A stretch of 51,449 nucleotides of DNA from an uncultured Bulleidia sp. (GCA_934757945.1 CAKVLT010000004.1:1-51449); one strand, 5' to 3'. Positions 34,726 through 43,430 are shown, numbered from the stretch's first letter. Notes: generated by a model not told the origin, from the letters alone. Numbers and translations are program-made.

Positions 34726-35294
34726 CTATAAACGAGCAAGTTTATCAATGTCTTCTTGCGTAGCTTGTCTAACCTGCTGTTCTTTTTCTTCTTTACTTTT
34801 TTGTTCGTTAATTTTCACTTTTGTCCTCAAAAAAGAAAAAAGCGTGCTAATCCTTAAACCTCTTATATCTGTTAAAGTTAGATTTAAAGATAAGCACGCT
34901 AAAATAAGCTCATCAGAGGTTACTGGTTCTCTTTTTTTTTCGTGGAATCTGTTTTTTCTGCTTTTTTGTCAGCTTCATCACCTAACCCAAAGAAATCAGC
35001 ATATTCTTCTGCAATAGATTTCTGGTTTCCTTCGTTGAAAAAGAAGCTCATATTTTTTTGAGATTTCATAAACTCACGATAAGTTTTAAAAGCTGTTGGA
35101 TTTACTGTCTTAATTAACGCATACTCAAGCTTAGCAACAAGATCCAGTGAAGGAACCTGTCCAGTTTCGACGCTGTTCATCAACAAAGCGAATGCCTTTA
35201 ACAAATCACCTTTCAGTTCTTCTTTGTAAATAAGAATCGTTTCTCCTGTTGCAAGAATTGGATATTCAACTTTATTAATTGTTACGGTACGCAT
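34726..35294 (-). CDS. Tail assembly chaperone, -1 frameshift product (G-T type)
   Basis: The 124-codon upstream frame contains ACG-AAA-AAA-AAA-GAG (A9 at 34932-34940) near its end. A -1 slip there enters an open frame that begins REPVTSDEL and ends DKLARL at TAG 34726-34728, 15 nt before the tape-measure start. The total is exactly 190 codons including the stop. Position and architecture match the gpG/gpGT pair of long-tailed phages, in which the rare extended form loads the tape measure. It should be annotated as a joined CDS. Confidence 0.85.
34829..34900 (-). other. Long hairpin followed by T-run inside the frameshift frame
   Basis: AGCGTGCT (34893-34900 on the minus strand) pairs with 34841-34848, and after one mismatch nine more pairs follow (34883-34891 with 34850-34858, one GU). 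On the minus strand the stem is followed by T6-C-T6. It starts about 30 nt after the slippery A9. It may stimulate frameshifting or act as a partial terminator before the tape measure gene. Confidence 0.6.
34920..35294 (-). CDS. Tail assembly chaperone, short form (gpG-like)
   Basis: 124 residues starting MRTVTINKVEYPIL, mostly helical, with a Lys-rich end (ADKKAEKTDSTKKKENQ) encoded by the slippery region. It lies between the major tail protein and the tape measure, the standard place for this chaperone. It keeps the tape measure soluble during tail assembly. Confidence 0.85.
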   Translation of the reverse strand: MRTVTINKVEYPILATGETILIYKEELKGDLLKAFALLMNSVETGQVPSLDLVAKLEYALIKTVNPTAFKTYREFMKSQKNMSFFFNEGNQKSIAEEYADFFGLGDEADKKAEKTDSTKKKENQ

Positions 35295-35311
35295 AATTTC
35301 CTCCTATTAAT

Positions 35312-35884
35312 TTACATTTCCGCTTTTTTTTCAGGGACGGTCACAGTCGTGAAGAATGTTTCGTAATTTTCGTCACCCTGTTCGGACACTTGCTTGAAGA
35401 CAAGCAGATCTTCTACCTGTTCACCAGAAACCGTAATAGATAGTTTGGAAGTAGTTGGATCAATAGTTTCTTCTTCAGTGTCATATTCTTCGTCAGATTC
35501 AACCGCTACGCAGTTGTAAAAACAAAACTTACGCGCTTTAGCATCGGTTTCGACTTGAAATAAAAGAGCAAAGCTTGGTGTTACTGGAGTGTTTGTCTCC
35601 AGGATTCCACCACCCTTTGCTTCAATGTATCCTAAGAATTCTTTTAGAATTTCTCTTGGAATGTCTGCAACCTCTAAGTCAATAGTCTGCCCAGACTTGG
35701 AATTTGATACAAAATACGGAATATTATCCGCGAAAAATTTATTCTGGCTAGATTCTCTTGCAACTGAAGAACTTACTGCACCAGGAAGTTTTACAGGTGT
35801 TCCATAAGTAATCTTTCCGCCAGAAGATGCAACTGTTCTTGGTGCAAGTGCTACATTACATAATCCGAATTTTACTTTAGACAT
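35312..35884 (-). CDS. Major tail protein
   Basis: 190 residues of beta-rich sequence (VKFGLCNVALAPRT ... LSITVSGEQVEDLLVFKQV) resembling the phi13/TP901-like major tail tube family. It polymerises into the tail tube. ATG 35884 follows AGAAAGGAAA. Order is connector - tail protein - chaperone - tape measure. Confidence 0.85.
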   Translation of the reverse strand: MSKVKFGLCNVALAPRTVASSGGKITYGTPVKLPGAVSSSVARESSQNKFFADNIPYFVSNSKSGQTIDLEVADIPREILKEFLGYIEAKGGGILETNTPVTPSFALLFQVETDAKARKFCFYNCVAVESDEEYDTEEETIDPTTSKLSITVSGEQVEDLLVFKQVSEQGDENYETFFTTVTVPEKKAEM

Positions 35885-35897
35885 TATTTTTTCCTTT

Positions 35898-36314
35898 CTA
35901 AATATTTCTAAGTATTTTTAAAATGTTCTCTCTGCATCCTTTGGCAAATTCCTCATTTGCAGTAGTGACATTTTTCTTAAAAAAGTGATAGTTATTATTT
36001 GTGTGGCCATACGGAGCAAGTTTATGCGCGTCTTCGATAAGGTGAGACAGCGTGTATTGCTTATTCCATATAGCCGCACCTTTGGAACCGTCTTTCTTGT
36101 TTAACGGAAGTGTCACAAAATTATTCACGTATTTATATCTGTTTCTTTTGATATCTGCATTGGCAGAAGCTTTCACAACTTTTTTCTGCTCATTGCAGAC
36201 TTTTTTTGCTGTCTTCTGGCACTCTTTCAAAAGATTTTCAGACTCAAGTTCGTTGAACATTTTGTTCATTCTCTTTGCAAAATCATTTAGATCAACATTC
36301 ATTCCGTTAGCCAT
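35898..36314 (-). CDS. HK97 gp10-like head-tail connector
   Basis: 138 residues, Lys/Asn-rich. The helical N-terminus (FAKRMNKMFNELESENLLKE) and the KAPYGH-like LAPYGHTNNNYHFFKK segment are characteristic of the HK97 gp10 family (tail completion). It overlaps the upstream gene by 16 nt; an internal ATG (MNVDLND) is an alternative start. Confidence 0.8.
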   Translation of the reverse strand: MANGMNVDLNDFAKRMNKMFNELESENLLKECQKTAKKVCNEQKKVVKASANADIKRNRYKYVNNFVTLPLNKKDGSKGAAIWNKQYTLSHLIEDAHKLAPYGHTNNNYHFFKKNVTTANEEFAKGCRENILKILRNI

Positions 36315-36661
36315 ATTTCAACTCCATACGTCACTTTGTATAGTTCTATTTCTTCAAGCCAGTCTGTGTCCTTATCGAAAATGTATCCGCTATCGTTCAG
36401 AAAAGATTCAACCTTTATTTCTGCTTTCTTTTTTTCTCCGTTTACGGATTTGTTTTTCTGAAAAGCATGAAGATTCACTGCAACGTTATCTCTTCTGATA
36501 AAAGGCTTATTATCAGCGAATAAATTCACAGAATTTATTCTTTGGCAAACGATATATGGTGTTTTCACACCAGTGGATGAAGTTCTTTCGTCATATACCT
36601 GATAGCCTGTAGCGTTTTCCAACTCTCTGCAAAACGTCTCATACGACTCAAATTTCTTCAT
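36299..36661 (-). CDS. Tail terminator / minor capsid-like protein
   Basis: 120 residues with the alpha/beta pattern of small tail-terminator proteins (YETFCRELENATGYQVYDE, VKTPYIVCQRINS, LYKVTYGVEIWL). It would cap the tail tube during head-tail joining. Overlaps both neighbours (14 and 16 nt). Confidence 0.7.
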   Translation of the reverse strand: MKKFESYETFCRELENATGYQVYDERTSSTGVKTPYIVCQRINSVNLFADNKPFIRRDNVAVNLHAFQKNKSVNGEKKKAEIKVESFLNDSGYIFDKDTDWLEEIELYKVTYGVEIWLTE

Positions 36662-37028
36662 TTTCTGTCTCCTTCATGTAAGGAACTGTTGCTTCGTTCA
36701 GATATACTTTGTAGTAATTCGGTTTGCCATAATCTTTAAACTGGATATGGTCAACCTTGTAATACTCACCTTCAATTTCTGCAATGTCTCCAGGAAGAAT
36801 AGTGTTTCCTTCAGCCGGAATTCCTATTGCAATCACTGCACGATTTGTATTCTGACTTGCTTTTAAATAGGTTTCGTAGCTAATAGATTCTCTTGAATAA
36901 TAAAAATGAGCCTTTTCGCGAATTAAGACTCTTTCTTCTGACTCATAAAAATGGACAATTCCATCATTAAAGACCTTCAAGTGATCTCTAAGATTGCTAT
37001 TGTCGTATGTTTTATTGTTGTTCAGCAT
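36648..37028 (-). CDS. Head closure protein
   Basis: 126 residues from ATG 37028, which lies within the last codons of the upstream connector gene. The C-terminal half is a small beta-barrel (AVIAIGIPAEGNTILPGDIAEIEGEYYKV) as in head-closure/stopper proteins (gp16/SPP1-like). It seals the portal after packaging. Confidence 0.7.
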   Translation of the reverse strand: MLNNNKTYDNSNLRDHLKVFNDGIVHFYESEERVLIREKAHFYYSRESISYETYLKASQNTNRAVIAIGIPAEGNTILPGDIAEIEGEYYKVDHIQFKDYGKPNYYKVYLNEATVPYMKETENEEI

Positions 37029-37353
37029 TTTCTTTATCCATTTTTTGCTTAATCTTTCCGTAATTGCGTAAAGTAAGCAGCTCACTTCTATAGTTTGTTT
37101 CAAAATCGTCTACAGCTTTTTCACGTTGGTAAAAAACACGATTTAAAAGAAGCTCATGTGCCAATTGCTCATAAGCTTCTTCTCCATCGATAAAATCAAG
37201 ATCTCCACCGAATATAGATTCCAACCTTTTAGCAGATAGTTTTATAAACGTTTTTAAAAGGTTATCTCCATTCGGATCATTCCAAGTTATCCCAAGATAT
37301 GCCTTTATCTCAGACAATAACTTATTTACCGCATCATCATTTAATACTGACAT
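37012..37353 (-). CDS. Head-tail connector (adaptor)
   Basis: 113 residues, helical, with the adaptor pattern LLSEIKAYLGITWNDPNGDNLLKTFIKLSAKRL at the N-terminus (gp6/gp15-like DNA-packaging adaptor). It binds the portal ring. It follows the capsid gene by 13 nt and overlaps the head closure gene by 17 nt. Confidence 0.75.
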   Translation of the reverse strand: MSVLNDDAVNKLLSEIKAYLGITWNDPNGDNLLKTFIKLSAKRLESIFGGDLDFIDGEEAYEQLAHELLLNRVFYQREKAVDDFETNYRSELLTLRNYGKIKQKMDKENAEQQ

Positions 37354-37366
37354 ATCTCAGTTTCTC

Positions 37367-38554
37367 TTATGCTTTTGTGCCCTTAGCAGCACTTGTTTCT
37401 TGTCCTGCTGCAGCAGTATTCTTCACTTTAACAGTCATGACAGCTGGTTCAAGCTGTGAAATGTCACGAACTAAGAAAGATGTGTTGTCTTTTGGAGTTC
37501 CGTATACTACAGCACGTGCTTTAAATACACGCACATCGTCAAGGAATTTGTAATGATCAGAATATTCAATCTTCCCATTTGGTACTCCAAATCCTGCTGT
37601 AGCAAAGTAATTAGGAACAAGTCCGAAAATAGCCTTTCCGGAAGGAACTTCCAGAGACTGGTATACTCTGAGTGGTAAATTAGTCAGAGAAACTTTTCCG
37701 GATGCATCAGTGTAATAAATAGCCGGATAGATCTTTGTCCAATAATCAATCGGATTTACAATAAGATCAATTGTTCCTACTTTACGCTTGCCGTTGTCAG
37801 ACAACAGTGCAGCAATTCCACCAATAGTCACAGTGTTTAATTCTGTAATTGCTGTTGCTTCCTTGTCTTCAGCTGGTGTAGTCTGATTCTCAATATCAAT
37901 TGTTTTCATCATACCTACAGGCTGTTTCTGGCCTGTGCCGGCAATAATTGCTTTTTCAATCGCACGTGCCATAATTTCAGACAAGTACTTAACTACGAAC
38001 TGATCCAGCCATGTCATGCCAAGATCAAGCATTGTTTTAGGCACAGGAATCCAACAGGATAGCTTGAACTGAGAAAATTCTACTTTTGCAAATGCAGCAT
38101 TTGCTTCTTCAGTTACAGGATCGTTTAAATCTCCCCACTTATAGGCATAATCTAAGTTCTTGGATAAAATCCATTCTGTTAAACCTTTGGAGTTAACAAA
38201 ATTAATTGCTCCAAGTAAAGGGTGTTCTCTTGTAACGTCTTCGAAGATCTTATTTTCAGTTGTCTTCGGCATTGTAACTTCTGGGCCTGTCAATTTCCCT
38301 TCTGCTCTGTCAATCAAAGACTTATAGAAATTCTTTTCTTCACTTGTCAGAGCATTGATTCCTCTGGAAGCTAATACATTTTCATCTGTGATTGAACCTA
38401 ATTCTTTGTAAGTGCGAAGAACTTCTTCTTTTGTTGAATCAAGGATTTCCTTGTTCATTACTTTGTGAAGTTCATCCACAAACTTTTCTGTGTTACCGTC
38501 TTTGATAGCTGAGGCTAGCACTTCATTTGTTTCCATTAATTTGTCTGGATTCAT
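37367..38554 (-). CDS. HK97-fold major capsid protein
   Basis: 395 residues. A helical N-terminal region (about 1-95) acts as scaffold-like delta domain and is presumably removed by the upstream protease. The HK97 core follows: REHPLLGAINFVNSKG, AAFAKVEFSQFKLSCWIPV, IEKAIIAGTGQKQPVGM and FGLVPNYFATAGFGVP. The last 30 residues are Ala/Lys-rich. ATG 38554 follows GGAAGGAAATT. Confidence 0.93.
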   Translation of the reverse strand: MNPDKLMETNEVLASAIKDGNTEKFVDELHKVMNKEILDSTKEEVLRTYKELGSITDENVLASRGINALTSEEKNFYKSLIDRAEGKLTGPEVTMPKTTENKIFEDVTREHPLLGAINFVNSKGLTEWILSKNLDYAYKWGDLNDPVTEEANAAFAKVEFSQFKLSCWIPVPKTMLDLGMTWLDQFVVKYLSEIMARAIEKAIIAGTGQKQPVGMMKTIDIENQTTPAEDKEATAITELNTVTIGGIAALLSDNGKRKVGTIDLIVNPIDYWTKIYPAIYYTDASGKVSLTNLPLRVYQSLEVPSGKAIFGLVPNYFATAGFGVPNGKIEYSDHYKFLDDVRVFKARAVVYGTPKDNTSFLVRDISQLEPAVMTVKVKNTAAAGQETSAAKGTKA

Positions 38555-38572
38555 TTTTTAATTTCCTTCCTT

Positions 38573-39430
38573 TCAATTTCCAGGAACGTAACCAAAAAAT
38601 TTCTGAAGCTCTGTCTGTTTTGTTTTTTCTACATTGTCACGCACTTCTTTTTCAGTTACATTCGTGTGTGCCATCTGTAATTTGTCAGCCTCGTTGACTG
38701 TTGCACCTTCGTTGACTACCTCCCCTTTCGGTTCGTTGGCTGTCTCAGGTTCAACTATCTCCGCATCAAGATCTTTGATAGCGTTTTTTATCGAAACAAG
38801 CTTTGTCAGCTTGTTTTCGAACATGTTTGTAGTGGCATCCAAGCCTTCTTCTACATTTGATTGTGTATTCTCAGAATCATCCACAATCTTTGTACATAAT
38901 CCATATTTCAGGCATTCTTCTGCAGTTAGATAAGATTCATCATCCAGCAGTTTTCTTAGTTCTTTTTCTGTACCTTTGAACTTTGACATATACGCTGAAA
39001 TCACTACTTCATTAATCTTGTCTAAGTCGTCTGCAACCTTTCTGAGTTCTTCAGAATTTCCCATTGCAACAGTCCATGCGTTATGAACCATCTGCATAGA
39101 ACTTTTAGGCATATATATTGCATTGCCTGCCATAGCAATAACGCTGGCTATAGAGCAGGCAAAGCCGTCAATAAAAACGCGAACATATGCCCGCGTTCTT
39201 TTCAAGATGTTATAAATTGCAATTCCTTCGTTTACAGATCCACCAGGAGAATTAATATAAATATTTACGGTAGGAATGTTTTTGTTTTTATTCAAAATCT
39301 CTTGTAAGTCTTTAACACTCGCTACACTATTTTCTTCTTTTTCTGAATCTGGAAAATCGAAAAAGCTTTGGCCAATTTCACCATGAATATTTACAACTAA
39401 GGATTTTTCTTCACATTTTGCAGTAATCAT
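38573..39430 (-). CDS. ClpP-like head maturation protease
   Basis: 285 residues. ClpP/S14 fold with INSPGGSVNEG, the nucleophile Ser93 in GFACSIAS and His116 in MQMVHNAW; the Asp lies further on. The C-terminal 90 residues are acidic and coiled, possibly scaffold. It processes the capsid delta domain. The start shares ATGA with the portal stop. Confidence 0.92.
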   Translation of the reverse strand: MITAKCEEKSLVVNIHGEIGQSFFDFPDSEKEENSVASVKDLQEILNKNKNIPTVNIYINSPGGSVNEGIAIYNILKRTRAYVRVFIDGFACSIASVIAMAGNAIYMPKSSMQMVHNAWTVAMGNSEELRKVADDLDKINEVVISAYMSKFKGTEKELRKLLDDESYLTAEECLKYGLCTKIVDDSENTQSNVEEGLDATTNMFENKLTKLVSIKNAIKDLDAEIVEPETANEPKGEVVNEGATVNEADKLQMAHTNVTEKEVRDNVEKTKQTELQKFFGYVPGN

Positions 39431-40716
39431 TCTTTATTCTCACTTTCTTCGTTTGCTTTTTGTTTTGTGGTGTTGTTGTCTCCAACCTGTCCACTTTCGT
39501 AATTAATGCTGTTCGTTGGATCTTCTAAGTAGGAATCACCAACAACTGCGTAGTTTCGTGTAATAAAATGAACATCTCCGATTTCTTCATCAATCAGTGG
39601 TTCATTAAGCTTTGTTCGCAAGTCATTAATGGAATACACACCAGATGAAATGACGTTATTAGAAATGCCGGCAACGCTCACAACATCAAGATGTCTTGCA
39701 CCTGTGGTATCCAGCCTGCAGAATGTGCCTTTTGAAAAATCATCATATCCATACCATCTTCTGTTAAATGCCTGGCTGATCAAGCTTGAAATTCCATCCA
39801 ATGAGAATGTCAGTAAATTCTCCAGATCATCTTTTTCAAAATCTCCTAGCATGACGGATTTTGGTATATTAAAAGCTCTTCCAACTTTTGAAAGAGCTTC
39901 GTCATTAATTGCATTCACGCTTTTATTTGCCACAGAGGCATTTTGCCCTAAATCTGCACCAGCTGAAGTCTGTGTCAGTTTCATTCCTGCATAAATCGGA
40001 ATGATTGCTTCCTTTCCGGCAACAAAATTTTTGAAACTATCATTTGTTATTTGCTGAATATGTGCTTCAAAATCTGGCTCTGCAGTTGCTGTCTGATCAA
40101 GACTTAATACGTATTTTTGCCTGTATGTTCCTGAACGAATAGCATTTTCAATAAGAGCTGCATATTGTTCTCTGAGCATTTTAAAAATATAAGATAACTC
40201 ACTGTTTGAATATTTTATATAAATAGCTTTGCTTCCAACGAATACTCCTTTTAATGGAATACCACCATCATCAAAAACATCAATTTCTACATTTTTAAAT
40301 GCCGCTTCGTAAATCTGAGTAGGATCTCTTTCAAAGTCAGAAGCTACATATAATCCTTGGCCAGTTTTTGAATTCAACACATCCAGGCTTACAATCAATG
40401 CATCATGATTCGGATTAAGAATAAGACGTCTGACCAACTGCTTTTTAAATTCTGCAGCGCTTTGATTCGGATTTGCTTCTACATTCAGCAGGTAGTAATT
40501 TTTTTCTTTAATTTCATTTCCTTTTCGATATGTTTTAAACTCACATTTTGAAAGCAATGTCCCTAATGTTTCAGCCACAATATCAAGTGCAAGCCTGTAA
40601 GACCACAGTTCCTGTATAGTTTCAGACGTATCTTCTTCAGAAGCCCAGTCGTTTAATGAAACTGTCTGTTTATTTCCAAAAAGTGCTTTTTCTAAAAAAT
40701 CTGTTATTCTTCCCAT
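39427..40716 (-). CDS. HK97-family portal protein
   Basis: 429 residues with typical portal segments (LALDIVAETLGTLLSKCEF, FAVGKEAIIP-like NFVAGKEAIIPIYAGMKL, AFNIPKSVMLGDFE, FNRRWYG). Forms the dodecameric DNA entry ring. Lies 8 nt after TerL. The acidic/Asn tail is variable. Confidence 0.93.
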   Translation of the reverse strand: MGRITDFLEKALFGNKQTVSLNDWASEEDTSETIQELWSYRLALDIVAETLGTLLSKCEFKTYRKGNEIKEKNYYLLNVEANPNQSAAEFKKQLVRRLILNPNHDALIVSLDVLNSKTGQGLYVASDFERDPTQIYEAAFKNVEIDVFDDGGIPLKGVFVGSKAIYIKYSNSELSYIFKMLREQYAALIENAIRSGTYRQKYVLSLDQTATAEPDFEAHIQQITNDSFKNFVAGKEAIIPIYAGMKLTQTSAGADLGQNASVANKSVNAINDEALSKVGRAFNIPKSVMLGDFEKDDLENLLTFSLDGISSLISQAFNRRWYGYDDFSKGTFCRLDTTGARHLDVVSVAGISNNVISSGVYSINDLRTKLNEPLIDEEIGDVHFITRNYAVVGDSYLEDPTNSINYESGQVGDNNTTKQKANEESENKE

Positions 40717-40724
40717 TTAATACC

Positions 40725-42440
40725 TCATGAAACTATTACTGCTTTAAATAAGTTTGGATTAAGCTTAGAATTTTCTCGTAAGTTAGGTTCTTCTGTCATT
40801 GCATGAGCTAGTGACATGAACGGATCGTTTTTTCTAGATTTCGGTTCAATCTTTCCGAATGTATATGCACCCGTTTCTGAATACATTCCTTTAGTGCCAT
40901 ACGGAGTAACTTTTGTGTTATTAGTTGCCCATCTGAGCATAGGGTTATCACCCCACACCCACCGTTTATTCACAAAGGCACTGCAGATAACAGGCTGTGT
41001 TCTGCCTACGTCTAAAGGACGAACTACCTTCAGATTTTTTACTTTCGTAGTAAATCCAATGTTTGCCAGTCCTTCCATGAAAATAGATAATTTAAAAGAG
41101 TCTAATACAACACTCTGAACCAGATAATTCCGTTTCAGCTCTTCTATAAAATCTATAATCAATACAGGTGGTATTTCAGGTCCATCAATCAATGTAACAA
41201 GCCCCATTTCCGCCAATCTAGGGAATTGCGATTTGAATTTAATACGTGACATATCTTTGCTTTGCATACATATCCATGTATGATTCAAAACAACGAACTT
41301 TCCGTCTATCTTGAATAATGCACTTACACTTGCAAAGTCGGTTGTCTGTGCCGTATCGATTCCAACAACACAACGTTGCCTTTTCAGCTTTTCGTAAGGA
41401 ATAGGCACATTAGTTTCTTTAATCAGATCATATTCAGCCACTGCCTGTGCACTTTGCAAAGATGGAAGATTCATACGTTTTGCCATAAAGCCAGGCAGAG
41501 TTGCAGGAGCATCTTTCCACTTGTTGTAATCCTTTCTGGTCTCGTCCAGAAGATTCGGAAAGTATTGTAAAGATGGATTTGCCTTGTACCAACATGACTC
41601 ATCATTTGCTTCTGATTTATCATCAATTCTGCAAATAAACGGTAGAAAACCTACATCTGCAGTTTCTTCATTCAAAACATCTTCTGCTTGCGCCAGTTCG
41701 TCATCAAGAACACCCTCTCTTACATGGCCATTCGTTGAAAAATATATTGATCTAGGACTGGCCACTTTTCCTAAACCTGTCAAGAATACGTCAATGTTTG
41801 CATATTCCTGATATGCATGAATTTCATTTAAAATAACGCATCCAGAACGTAATCCATCCTTACCGGATGCGTTATTTGTATGTCCTGTAATTTTTCCGCC
41901 GTTTTGCAGTCCTCTGATTGTTTCTTTAGTCCAATGAAAAGAAGCTTTGTTTGCCTCTCTGTACTTTGGATTTTCCAGAAACCGCACCGCATCCTCAACA
42001 GGCTGAATAGACTGCCTTTCGTTATTTGCACAGATATCAATGTTGTAATCTTTTACAGGATTGTTTTTGGAGGTGAGGCATAAAGAAAACCACGCTATCA
42101 TGCCATCTTTGCCTGCTCCTCTGGCAAGCATAACTAATGCATGATTCCAACGTGGCCTTCCGTCTTTAACATAATATGTGCATAGAAATAAACAACATAA
42201 GAATTTCTGCCATGGAAACAATGTAGGAAACATTGCTTTTCCAATATTTATGTAGGCATTGTACTGTTTTGTGTCTACATAAATATCACCCTGGGCAAAA
42301 GCTTTGCGAACTAATGCTGCTAATTTATGTTGATCTTTACAAGCTTTCGGCTTGTCAGACTCAATCATTTTCAGATATCTTTCAACATCTCTAGGAATTT
42401 TAATTGTAGGCTTAGGACTACCAGCCCTTCTCTTCACCAT
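40725..42440 (-). CDS. Terminase large subunit
   Basis: 571 residues. ATPase with Walker A LARGAGKD (105-112) and Walker B CVILNEIHAY (201-210), where the usual Asp before the catalytic Glu206 is Asn. The nuclease domain begins near VVGIDTAQTTDFASV. Phage_terminase_1 type, consistent with cos packaging and HNH assistance. Overlaps TerS by 23 nt. Confidence 0.93.
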   Translation of the reverse strand: MVKRRAGSPKPTIKIPRDVERYLKMIESDKPKACKDQHKLAALVRKAFAQGDIYVDTKQYNAYINIGKAMFPTLFPWQKFLCCLFLCTYYVKDGRPRWNHALVMLARGAGKDGMIAWFSLCLTSKNNPVKDYNIDICANNERQSIQPVEDAVRFLENPKYREANKASFHWTKETIRGLQNGGKITGHTNNASGKDGLRSGCVILNEIHAYQEYANIDVFLTGLGKVASPRSIYFSTNGHVREGVLDDELAQAEDVLNEETADVGFLPFICRIDDKSEANDESCWYKANPSLQYFPNLLDETRKDYNKWKDAPATLPGFMAKRMNLPSLQSAQAVAEYDLIKETNVPIPYEKLKRQRCVVGIDTAQTTDFASVSALFKIDGKFVVLNHTWICMQSKDMSRIKFKSQFPRLAEMGLVTLIDGPEIPPVLIIDFIEELKRNYLVQSVVLDSFKLSIFMEGLANIGFTTKVKNLKVVRPLDVGRTQPVICSAFVNKRWVWGDNPMLRWATNNTKVTPYGTKGMYSETGAYTFGKIEPKSRKNDPFMSLAHAMTEEPNLRENSKLNPNLFKAVIVS

Positions 42441-42744
42441 CTAATGAAATGCCTTTTGTTTTTTCCTGTATCCATTGTGCCGCCTTTAAAAGCATAGAAG
42501 CATTTTTGTTAAATGCGGCTACAGCAGGATTTACAATCGGAGCACCTGTTCTAGGGTTGGTTGACATATATCCATTCTCTTTAATATCTTCCCAGAGTGC
42601 ATCATTCATCTGAGCCATTCGATTAAAATCCGTCATCTGTTGAAACAATAGAGCGTCTTTGCTCAAAACTGGATCTTCAGCAATAACTCTGCTGAAATTT
42701 CCAAACATCTTATTGTAGTCTTGCTTTACTATTTTTTTAGCCAT
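42418..42744 (-). CDS. Terminase small subunit (P27-like)
   Basis: 108 residues, helical, with the P27-family look (DFNRMAQMNDALWEDIKENGY, VNPAVAAFNKNASMLLKAAQWI). It recognises the packaging site. ATG 42744 follows TGAGGAGGAATC. Lies between HNH and TerL. Confidence 0.85.
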   Translation of the reverse strand: MAKKIVKQDYNKMFGNFSRVIAEDPVLSKDALLFQQMTDFNRMAQMNDALWEDIKENGYMSTNPRTGAPIVNPAVAAFNKNASMLLKAAQWIQEKTKGISLDGEEKGW

Positions 42745-42756
42745 AAAGATTCCTCC

Positions 42757-43098
42757 TCAATCCCATCGCTCTTCAGTAGTGAATTCTTCCTTCTTTGCAA
42801 AAGATCTCGATCTATGTGTTCTCTCGTGAATTTCTTCATGGCATTCATTACAAAGAGAAACAAGATTTCTTTCTTTTTTTCCATTCACAGTAACAAAAAT
42901 AGAGTATTTCCATTCAGGATACTCCAATAATTCAAAATTGTGATGAACTAAAACAGCTTTAGTTCTTCGTATCGGTCTTCCGGGAACTGGTTTGTACTTT
43001 CCTAAACATCTTTGGCACAAACATTTGTCCATTTTCAGAACTTTTTCTCTGACTTCCTTCCATTCTTTAGTTTTATATGGTTTATTTCTTCTTTCCAT
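42757..43098 (-). CDS. HNH endonuclease (packaging-associated)
   Basis: 113 residues from ATG 43098. CxxC pairs (CQRC, CNEC) and the HNH core VHHNFELLEYPEW ... SLCNECHEEIHERTH are complete. In HK97-type phages an HNH protein next to TerS assists terminase at cos. The ribosome site is weak; a longer frame extension upstream reads hydrophobic and is likely leader DNA. Confidence 0.88.
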   Translation of the reverse strand: MERRNKPYKTKEWKEVREKVLKMDKCLCQRCLGKYKPVPGRPIRRTKAVLVHHNFELLEYPEWKYSIFVTVNGKKERNLVSLCNECHEEIHERTHRSRSFAKKEEFTTEERWD

Positions 43099-43226
43099 AA
43101 CTCTATAAATAAAAAATAAGCAATAGGCAAAGGTAAATCCTATCACAAGATTTTTGGTGGGAGGTGCACCCTGTAAGAACAGCCGAAAACCAACAATAAA
43201 GCACTGAAATTACACCACGTAGATAT

Positions 43227-43263
43227 AAAAAAAGACGACTTTCTGTCCGGAAAAAGCCATCTT
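43227..43263 (-). terminator. Promoter-proximal terminator in the late-operon leader
   Basis: On the minus strand an 11-bp stem (43253-43263 with 43232-43242, two GU), 10-nt loop, then at least five T. A further 7-bp pair (43271-43277 with 43218-43224) encloses it. There is no minus-strand gene upstream for it to terminate within 5 kb, so it probably attenuates the late operon. Confidence 0.7.
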
Positions 43264-43282
43264 CCTATCAATCTACGATATT

Positions 43283-43291
43283 GTTATAGCA
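43283..43291 (-). promoter_or_regulatory. Candidate late promoter (extended -10)
   Basis: TGCTATAAC on the minus strand (43291 to 43283) is an extended -10 without a good -35, as expected for an activator-dependent phage late promoter. The transcript would start near 43276, just ahead of the terminator at 43227-43263. Confidence 0.45.
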
Positions 43292-43314
43292 TGGTTTTTG
43301 ATGAAACGCGTATT

Positions 43315-43430
43315 CATCTTGATTTTTTTGATGCCCCCAAGGCGCTATTTCACGCACATGTGAGAGAGGCAGATTTGTCGTGACCCACCGCCGTTCCCTT
43401 TTTCACACCCGGGGTACCAAATTCAAAAAC
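43315..43430. other. GC-rich patch, candidate cos/packaging site
   Basis: A GC-rich island (including GACCCACCGCCGTTCCC and CACCCGGGGTACC) stands in otherwise very AT-rich DNA right beside the HNH-TerS genes, where cos sites of HNH-bearing phages lie. The cut position cannot be seen. The rest of the gene-free stretch 43431-43650 is extremely AT-rich and holds no gene that I can see. Confidence 0.4.

Noticed and set aside
34920..34945. A9 tract as a sequencing error that splits one gene
   Set aside because: Both the short zero-frame product and the -1 extension fit the known two-product tail chaperone arrangement, so a real frameshift site is the simpler reading.
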